Shown here: one piece after another, positions 14,642 through 19,801 of the stretch
Numbering within the stretch: position 1 is the first letter of the stretch
Layout: each line of letters begins with the position of its first letter
Source: Acetobacteraceae bacterium
GTDB taxonomy: Bacteria > Pseudomonadota > Alphaproteobacteria > Zavarziniales > Zavarziniaceae
DNA: 19,801 nt
Assembly (NCBI GenBank): GCA_947379865.1
Contig: CANCOY010000072.1
Coordinates: 1 to 19,801, forward strand
Direction: 5' to 3'
Notes under the pieces: generated by a model
What the model was told of the DNA's origin: nothing
Seen by the model: the letters and a program-made list of their open reading frames with translations, nothing else
Database searches by the model: none
Program-made: the position numbers and the translations under genes

Positions 14642-15414
14642 GGCCAGCCGCGCTGGCGGCGCCCGACAAGGGCACGGACGACGCCGCGCAGGGTCTGCAC
14701 TTCCTGGTCGGTCGGATGGGCACGCTGGAAGATGTTGCGCAGATTGCGGATCATGTTGGGCACTTTGGGCGGCGGCTTGAGGAAATCAGCCTCCAGAAGT
14801 TCTGCCTCAAGATGCTCAAAGAAACCGACCAGCTTCTCCTTCGAAGCCGGCGCCGCGTCGCCATAGTGCAGGCGCCGCGCTGGTGTCTCCGCGCCCGAGA
14901 GCAGCCATTCATAGCCGGTCAACAGCACCGCCTGGGCGAGGTTCAGGCTGGCAAAGCCCGGAACCGTGGGAATGCTTAGCACCGTATCCGCCAGCGCAAT
15001 GTCGTCATTGCCAAGGCCCGCGCGCTCGCCGCCAAACAGGATGGCGCAGTTGATGCCCTGGCCCATGGCCTCACGCAGGTCCACTGCCGCCTCGCGGGGG
15101 GTGACGATGGTCTTGGTCATGCCCCGCTCGCGCGCGGTGGTGGCAAAGACCCGGCCCACATCGGAAATCGCCTCGGCCGTGGTCGCGAACACCTCGGCCA
15201 GGCCCAGGATGTCGTCGGCGCCAGAGGCACTGGCCCAGGCGTGTTCATTGGGCCAGCCATCGCGCGGGTCCACCAGCCGCAGTTCCGAGAGGCCGAAATT
15301 CTTCATGGCCCGCGCCACGGCGCCGATGTTCTGGCCCAGCTGCGGCTGGACAAGTACCACCACGGGCGCCGCACCCGGCGACCCGGCCTGCAGGCTGCGA
15401 TCCGTGCCCGTCAT
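14632..15414 (-). CDS. trmJ: tRNA/rRNA methyltransferase, SPOUT superfamily, TrmJ type
   Basis: The 260-aa protein is a SpoU-class knotted methyltransferase most like TrmJ, which 2'-O-methylates position 32 of several tRNAs using S-adenosylmethionine. The three SPOUT motifs are visible: QPQLGQNIGAVARAMKNFG (24-41, with N29 and R35), ILFGGERAGLGNDD, and SIPTVPGFASLNLAQAV. A C-terminal helical extension of about 80 residues (KEKLVGFFEHLEAEL onward) is typical of TrmJ. It begins 8 nt after the cimA stop and is the third gene of the cysS-cimA-trmJ transcript. Its stop lies inside a 13-bp tandem repeat. The exact nucleotide target is inferred from family. Confidence 0.92.
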   Translation of the reverse strand: MTGTDRSLQAGSPGAAPVVVLVQPQLGQNIGAVARAMKNFGLSELRLVDPRDGWPNEHAWASASGADDILGLAEVFATTAEAISDVGRVFATTARERGMTKTIVTPREAAVDLREAMGQGINCAILFGGERAGLGNDDIALADTVLSIPTVPGFASLNLAQAVLLTGYEWLLSGAETPARRLHYGDAAPASKEKLVGFFEHLEAELLEADFLKPPPKVPNMIRNLRNIFQRAHPTDQEVQTLRGVVRALVGRRQRGWPDS

Positions 15415-15422
15415 TCTGGCCC

Positions 15423-17075
15423 CTAGCCGGCCATGTCGGAGGGCACGGCGCCACCTGCGGGCGCCCCTGCGCGCATCAGCTTGTAGATGATGCTGTCGTA
15501 CAGCGCCTGGAACGAGGCATCGACGATATTGGGCGAGACGCCCACGGTGAACCAGCGGTTGCCCGACCTGTCGGCACTCTCGATCATCACACGCGTAACG
15601 GCGCCAGTGCCATATTGCTGCTGGCCGCTGGCGCCGAGTGTCAGGATACGCACCTTGAAATCGACCAGCTCGATATCGGCGATATAGGACGAATACTTGC
15701 CCAGGTCCTTGCGCAGGGCGGCGTCCAGCGCGTTGACCGGGCCGTTGCCCTCCCCCACCGACATCAGCCGCTCGCCATCTACTGTAACCTTTACGATGGC
15801 TTCCGAGACGGTGACCAGCTCACGGTTGGCATTGAGGCGGCGTTCCACCATCACCTTGAAGCTGTCGACCGCAAAGTATTCCGGCAGGCGGCCCAGCGCC
15901 CGGCGGGCCATCAGCTCAAAGCTCGCCTCGGCGCCATCATAGGAATAGCCCTGGAACTCACGGTCCTTCACGGTCTCCAGCAGGCGGCCCACCTTGGGGT
16001 CGCCCGGCTCCACCTCGATCCCCAGATCGCGCAGGCGCGACAGGATGTTGGAGCGGCCGGCCTGGTCCGACACCAGCACATGGCGCTGGTTGCCCACGGT
16101 CTCGGGCGGGATGTGCTCGTAGGTGCGTGGGTCCTTTTCCACCGCCGAGACATGCAGGCCGCCCTTGTGGGCAAAGGCGGCGGCGCCAACATAAGCGGCA
16201 TGGCGATTGGGCGCGCGGTTCAGGATCTCGTCCAGCAGGCGCGAGGTGGAGGTGAGCTGGCGCAGGCCCTCGTCGGAAATGCCCGTCTCGAAGCGCTCGG
16301 CGAAGCCCGGCTTCAGCATCAGCGAGGGGATCAGGCTGGCCAGGTTGGCATTGCCACAGCGCTCCCCCAGACCATTCAGGGTGCCCTGCACCTGGCGCAC
16401 GCCAGCGCGCACCGCGGCCAGCGAATTGGCCACCGCGTTCTCGGTATCATTATGGGCGTGGATGCCCAGATGGCTGCCGGGGATCACCCGCGCCACCTCC
16501 CCCACGATCCGCTCAATCTCGTGCGGCAGGGTGCCACCATTGGTGTCACATAACACCACCCAGCGCGCACCAGCCTCGTGGGCGGCGCGGGCGCAGGCCA
16601 GCGCGTAGTCGGGATTGGCCTTGTAGCCATCAAAGAAATGTTCGCAGTCGAACAGGGGCTCGCGCCCGGCGGCGGCGATGTGGCGAATGGAATCGGCGAT
16701 GATCTCGACGTTTTCGTCCAGCGCGATTTCCAGCGCCACATGGACATGGAAATCCCAGGTCTTGCCGACAATGCAGATGGCCGGCGTCGCCGCCTCGATC
16801 AGGCCGGCAAGGCCCGGATCATTGGCAACGCTGCGGCCCGACCGCCGGGTCATGCCAAAGGCGGTGAAGGTGGCGCGCTCCAGCCGGGGGGCATCGGCGA
16901 AGAAGGCCGTGTCGGTCGGGTTGGCGCCGGGCCAGCCGCCCTCGACATAGTCAACGCCCATGCGGTCAAGGGTATTGGCAATCAGCCGCTTGTCCTCGAC
17001 GCTGAAGTCGACACCCTGGGTCTGGGCGCCATCGCGCAGGGTGGTGTCGAACAGGAAGATGCGTTCCCGGCTCAT
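15423..17075 (-). CDS. cimA: (R)-citramalate synthase
   Basis: The 550-aa enzyme belongs to the 2-isopropylmalate/homocitrate synthase family, CimA branch, and condenses pyruvate with acetyl-CoA to give citramalate, a threonine-independent entry to isoleucine. The TIM-barrel part holds FDTTLRDGAQTQGV (R14, D15 at the active site), YVEGGWPGANP, LCDTNGGTLPHE and the metal-binding GIHAHNDTENAVAN (H206, H208). The HVSAVEKDPRTYEHI segment marks the linker domain, and about 400-540 form the LeuA-type regulatory domain, so feedback control by an amino acid is plausible. DFSVEDK and YVEGGWPG fit CimA over LeuA. It overlaps cysS by 4 nt (17072-17075). Confidence 0.95.
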   Translation of the reverse strand: MSRERIFLFDTTLRDGAQTQGVDFSVEDKRLIANTLDRMGVDYVEGGWPGANPTDTAFFADAPRLERATFTAFGMTRRSGRSVANDPGLAGLIEAATPAICIVGKTWDFHVHVALEIALDENVEIIADSIRHIAAAGREPLFDCEHFFDGYKANPDYALACARAAHEAGARWVVLCDTNGGTLPHEIERIVGEVARVIPGSHLGIHAHNDTENAVANSLAAVRAGVRQVQGTLNGLGERCGNANLASLIPSLMLKPGFAERFETGISDEGLRQLTSTSRLLDEILNRAPNRHAAYVGAAAFAHKGGLHVSAVEKDPRTYEHIPPETVGNQRHVLVSDQAGRSNILSRLRDLGIEVEPGDPKVGRLLETVKDREFQGYSYDGAEASFELMARRALGRLPEYFAVDSFKVMVERRLNANRELVTVSEAIVKVTVDGERLMSVGEGNGPVNALDAALRKDLGKYSSYIADIELVDFKVRILTLGASGQQQYGTGAVTRVMIESADRSGNRWFTVGVSPNIVDASFQALYDSIIYKLMRAGAPAGGAVPSDMAG

Positions 17076-18481
17076 GCGTTCAGCCTCCAGCTGGTGCCAT
17101 GGGGGCCATCTTCCAGCGAGATGCCCTCGCTGACCAGCAGGTCGCGGATGCGGTCGGCCTCGGCAAAGTCGCGGGCCGCGCGCGCCGCCCTGCGGTCGGC
17201 CACCAGGCCATCGATGCGGGCGGCATCCACCGCCACACCGCTTGCCTGCCAGCGGAAATAGCGTGCCGGCTCGTCATCCAGCAGGCCCATCAGCCGGCCA
17301 CCGGCCCTCAGCGCCTGGGCGGCCGTGATATAATCGGCGTCGTTATTGGCAAGAAAGGCGGCATTGGCAATGCCATGCATGGCGGCAATGGCTTCCGGCG
17401 TGTTCAGGTCATCGTCGAGCGCATCGGCCACGGTCGCCGGCGGGGTCACCGTGCGGCGGGCGACGGCATAATCGGCGGCCTCGCCCTTTTCGATGATCTT
17501 GTACCAGCGGTCGGTGGCCATGCGCGCGCGGGCCACCAGCTCGTCCGACCAGTCGGCCGGCTGGCGATAATGGGTCATCAGCAGGGCCAGGCGCACGGCA
17601 TCCCGGGGGCCGGTGAGCAGCGCATCCCGGATGGTCACGAAATTGCCGAGGGACTTCGACATCTTCTCGCCATTGACGGTCAGGAAGCCCGAATGCACCC
17701 AATAGCGCGCAAAGGGCGCGTGATTGGCGCATTCCGACTGGGCCAGTTCGTTTTCATGGTGGGGGAAAACCAGATCGCGGCCGCCGCCATGGATATCAAA
17801 GGTGGGGCCAAGCAGGGCCGCACTCATGGCCGAGCATTCGATATGCCAGCCCGGCCGCCCCCGGCCCCATGGCGAATCCCAGCCCGGCTGTTCGGCACTG
17901 GAGGGCTTCCACAGTACGAAATCCTTGGGATCGCGCTTGAAGGGTGCCACCTCGATACGCGAGCCATCCACCATCTCGTCCAGCGTGCGGCCGGAAAGGC
18001 GGCCGTAATCGGGCTTGGAATTCACGTCGAACAGCACATGGCCCTCGGCCTCATAGGCGTGGCCATCGGCGATCAGGCGGCTGATCATGGCCAGCATGGC
18101 GCCGATATGGCTGGTGGCCTTGGGCTCGTGGTCGGGCTCCTTCAGGCCAAGGCTGGCCAGATCCTCGTGCAGGGCCTTGATGGTGCGCTGGGTGATGGTG
18201 TTGATGGTCACGTTCTCGGCGGCGGCCTGGGCGTTGATCTTGTCGTCCACGTCCGTGATGTTGCGGACGTAGGTTACCACGGGATGCTGGCTGGCCAGGA
18301 CCCGGTAGAGCATGTCAAAGATCAGGAAGGTGCGGCCGTTGCCGATGTGGGCCAGGTCATAGACCGTCGGCCCGCAGACATACATGCCCACCCGGCCCGG
18401 TTGCTGCGGCTCGAAGGCGCGCTTGCTGCGTGTGGCGGTGTCATAAAGGACGAGGGGCACGTTTTTTCTCTTGGGGATCAT
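17072..18481 (-). CDS. cysS: Cysteinyl-tRNA synthetase
   Basis: The 469-aa class I aminoacyl-tRNA synthetase attaches cysteine to tRNA-Cys. The HIGH-type motif is HIGN (45-48) after MYVCGPTVYD, and KMSKS is at 273-277. The zinc site is visible as C36, C216 (WHIECSAMS) and the HHENE group (241-245). The C-terminal helical domain ends in a typical ADRIRDLLVSEGISLEDGPHGTSWR. Length is normal. It is the first gene of the cysS-cimA-trmJ operon and overlaps cimA by the ATGA junction. The start at 18481 has a weak ribosome binding site; a few residues of uncertainty there are possible. Confidence 0.98.
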   Translation of the reverse strand: MIPKRKNVPLVLYDTATRSKRAFEPQQPGRVGMYVCGPTVYDLAHIGNGRTFLIFDMLYRVLASQHPVVTYVRNITDVDDKINAQAAAENVTINTITQRTIKALHEDLASLGLKEPDHEPKATSHIGAMLAMISRLIADGHAYEAEGHVLFDVNSKPDYGRLSGRTLDEMVDGSRIEVAPFKRDPKDFVLWKPSSAEQPGWDSPWGRGRPGWHIECSAMSAALLGPTFDIHGGGRDLVFPHHENELAQSECANHAPFARYWVHSGFLTVNGEKMSKSLGNFVTIRDALLTGPRDAVRLALLMTHYRQPADWSDELVARARMATDRWYKIIEKGEAADYAVARRTVTPPATVADALDDDLNTPEAIAAMHGIANAAFLANNDADYITAAQALRAGGRLMGLLDDEPARYFRWQASGVAVDAARIDGLVADRRAARAARDFAEADRIRDLLVSEGISLEDGPHGTSWRLNA

Positions 18482-18573
18482 GGCCTTGAATGGCCGCAGG
18501 CTCAGGATTGTGTCTCGACTATCAGAACCACGGCGATTAATCCACCAATACAGCCCTTGAGGGGACAGGAACC

Positions 18574-19566
18574 ATGAGCGAAGCCACTATGCGCGCCGTC
18601 GTGCGCAGCGAATTCGGCCCCCTCGAGACCCTCAGCCTCGGGACAGCGCCCCGACCCAGCCCCAAGGCAGGCGAGGTGCTGATCCGCGTCCGCGCCTCTG
18701 GCCTCAGCTTTCTCGACACCCTGATTGCCCAGGGCAAATACCAGGTGAAGCCGCCCCTGCCCTTTGTCCCCGGCTCGGAGTTTGCGGGCGAAGTGGCTGA
18801 ACTGGGGGATGGGGTAACCAGCTTTGCCGTGGGCGACCGGGTGATCGGCTCGGGCTTCACCGGCGGCCTGGCCGACTATGCGGTGTCCCCCGCCTCAGGC
18901 ACCCTTGCCATCCCGGACGGCCTTGGCTGGCACGAGGCGGCGGGGTTCCGCATCAACTATGCCACGGGCTATCACGCTCTGGTGGACCGCGCCGAGGCAA
19001 AGGTGGGAGAAACCCTGCTGGTGCTGGGCGCTGCCGGGGCCACGGGGGCGGCCGCTGTCGAACTGGGCCGGGAACTGGGCCTGAAAGTGATTGCGGCGGC
19101 CTCATCGCCCGAAAAGCGCGCCTTTGCCGAGGCCCTGGGGGCGCAGGCCAGTGTGGACTATACCGCCCCCGACTGGCGCGACGCGCTGAAGGCGCTGGCG
19201 CCGGGCGGTATCGACATCGTCTATGATCCGGTGGGCGGCGCTTTTTCCGAACCCGCCTTCCGCAGCCTCGCCTGGAAGGGCCGACATCTGGTGGTGGGCT
19301 TTGCGGCGGGCAGCATCCCCGCCCTGCCCTTCAACCTCGCCCTGCTCAAGGGCGCCTCGCTGGTGGGGGTCGATGCGGCGCGCTTTGGCATGGTCCACGA
19401 ACCCGCCCAGAGCCTTGCCAACAACCAAACCCTGATGGACTGGCTGATCGCCGGCCGCCTGAAATCCGCCCCCGGTCAGGTCTATCCCTTCACCCGCTTC
19501 GCCGACGCCTTCGCGGCAGTTGCCGGGCGGACCGCCGTCGGCCGGGTGGTGGTCGAGGTGGGGTGA
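18574..19566 (+). CDS. Zinc-free NADPH:quinone oxidoreductase family protein (MDR superfamily)
   Basis: The 330-aa protein is a medium-chain dehydrogenase/reductase of the quinone oxidoreductase group. The N-terminal GroES-like domain has EVLIRVRASGLSFLDTLIAQG and PFVPGSEFAGEVAELGDGV; the Rossmann domain has LGAAGATGAAAVELG (151-165, the nucleotide-binding AxxGxxG type). The cysteine cluster and catalytic zinc ligands of alcohol dehydrogenases are absent. Members reduce quinones or alpha,beta-unsaturated carbonyls with NADPH; which one applies here cannot be told. A GAGGGGACAGGA region precedes the ATG. It is divergent from cysS with 92 nt between them and converges with the small YQP-repeat gene. 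Confidence 0.93.
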   Translation: MSEATMRAVVRSEFGPLETLSLGTAPRPSPKAGEVLIRVRASGLSFLDTLIAQGKYQVKPPLPFVPGSEFAGEVAELGDGVTSFAVGDRVIGSGFTGGLADYAVSPASGTLAIPDGLGWHEAAGFRINYATGYHALVDRAEAKVGETLLVLGAAGATGAAAVELGRELGLKVIAAASSPEKRAFAEALGAQASVDYTAPDWRDALKALAPGGIDIVYDPVGGAFSEPAFRSLAWKGRHLVVGFAAGSIPALPFNLALLKGASLVGVDAARFGMVHEPAQSLANNQTLMDWLIAGRLKSAPGQVYPFTRFADAFAAVAGRTAVGRVVVEVG

Positions 19567-19581
19567 GGCTGCGGCCAAACC

Positions 19582-19761
19582 CTATTTGTTTTCGGGGGCT
19601 GGCGGCCTTGGCGCGACCGGTTTCATGACGCTTGACCCACCCGTCGGCGGCACCGGTCGCCGGTCGCTGCCCGTTTGCGGCTGATAGCCCCGCTGGCCTG
19701 GCTGATAGCCTTCATAGATCGGCTGGTAGGTGTCTTTTTTCGGTGCGTCCTGCTTATTCAT
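19582..19761 (-). CDS. Small hydrophilic protein with YQP repeats
   Basis: A 59-aa frame starts with MNKQDAPKKDTYQPIYEGYQ and ends in a Pro-rich tail (PRPPAPENK). The tripeptide YQP occurs three times at spacings of 7 and 8 residues, twice as GYQPxxxG-like units. There is no signal peptide, membrane segment or cysteine, and the composition suggests an unfolded polypeptide. It is supported as a gene by a strong GGAAGGAAG ribosome binding site before the ATG and by its tidy fit, ending 15 nt from the convergent gene. Small GYQP-repeat proteins of unknown role are known in other bacteria, as far as I recall; no function can be assigned. Confidence 0.65.
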   Translation of the reverse strand: MNKQDAPKKDTYQPIYEGYQPGQRGYQPQTGSDRRPVPPTGGSSVMKPVAPRPPAPENK

Positions 19762-19801
19762 ATGTGGCTTCCTTCCGAAACTCGATGGACGATATCTCTT
19801 C

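Noticed and set aside
17099..18577. 492-codon plus-strand open frame opposite cysS
   Set aside because: Antisense of a confirmed synthetase gene and low-complexity; a product of high GC at third positions.

Overview
The window is GC-rich DNA from an alphaproteobacterium. The evidence is an F1-ATPase zeta-type inhibitor (DUF1476) divergent from purC, the three-part purS/purQ/small-purL FGAM synthase, a BolA and CGFS-glutaredoxin pair behind purL, and a small RNA gene with the hallmarks of the alphaproteobacterial MmgR (alpha-r8, Rfam suhB) family. Genus cannot be decided from what is visible.

Positions 1 to about 2030 look like the end of an integrated element: a MerR-type regulator cut by the window edge (minus strand), then a plus-strand set of a small acidic hypothetical protein, an excisionase-like helix-turn-helix protein and a tyrosine recombinase. 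The recombinase runs into the 3' end of a tRNA-Val(GAC) gene on the other strand, the classical attachment-site arrangement. The rest of the element would lie to the left, outside the window.

From 2100 onward the DNA reads as chromosomal core. An N-formylglutamate amidohydrolase-family enzyme is followed by the MmgR-like sRNA (minus strand) and an XRE-cupin regulator that sits behind a perfect 19-bp palindrome. Then comes the zeta subunit (minus) and purine biosynthesis: purC-purS overlapping, an acyl-CoA dehydrogenase inserted on the opposite strand, purQ and purL, then the BolA protein and monothiol glutaredoxin GrxD. PurC, PurS, PurQ and PurL supply two steps of IMP synthesis; BolA and GrxD are expected to work together in Fe-S handling.

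From 10.7 to 18.5 kb nearly everything is on the minus strand: a secreted PQQ-dependent sugar dehydrogenase-type beta-propeller, a crotonase-fold protein lacking both usual catalytic glutamates, rpsD with its own strong promoter and UUCG terminator, an epoxide-hydrolase-like alpha/beta hydrolase, and a compact cysS-cimA-trmJ operon. A plus-strand zinc-free quinone oxidoreductase and a tiny minus-strand protein with YQP repeats close the window.

I did not find a clearly new multi-gene system. The items most worth a second look are the MmgR-like sRNA, the recombinase/tRNA overlap, the promoter-bracketing repeat of the leaderless merR gene, the XRE-cupin palindrome, the atypical crotonase and the 59-aa YQP-repeat protein.
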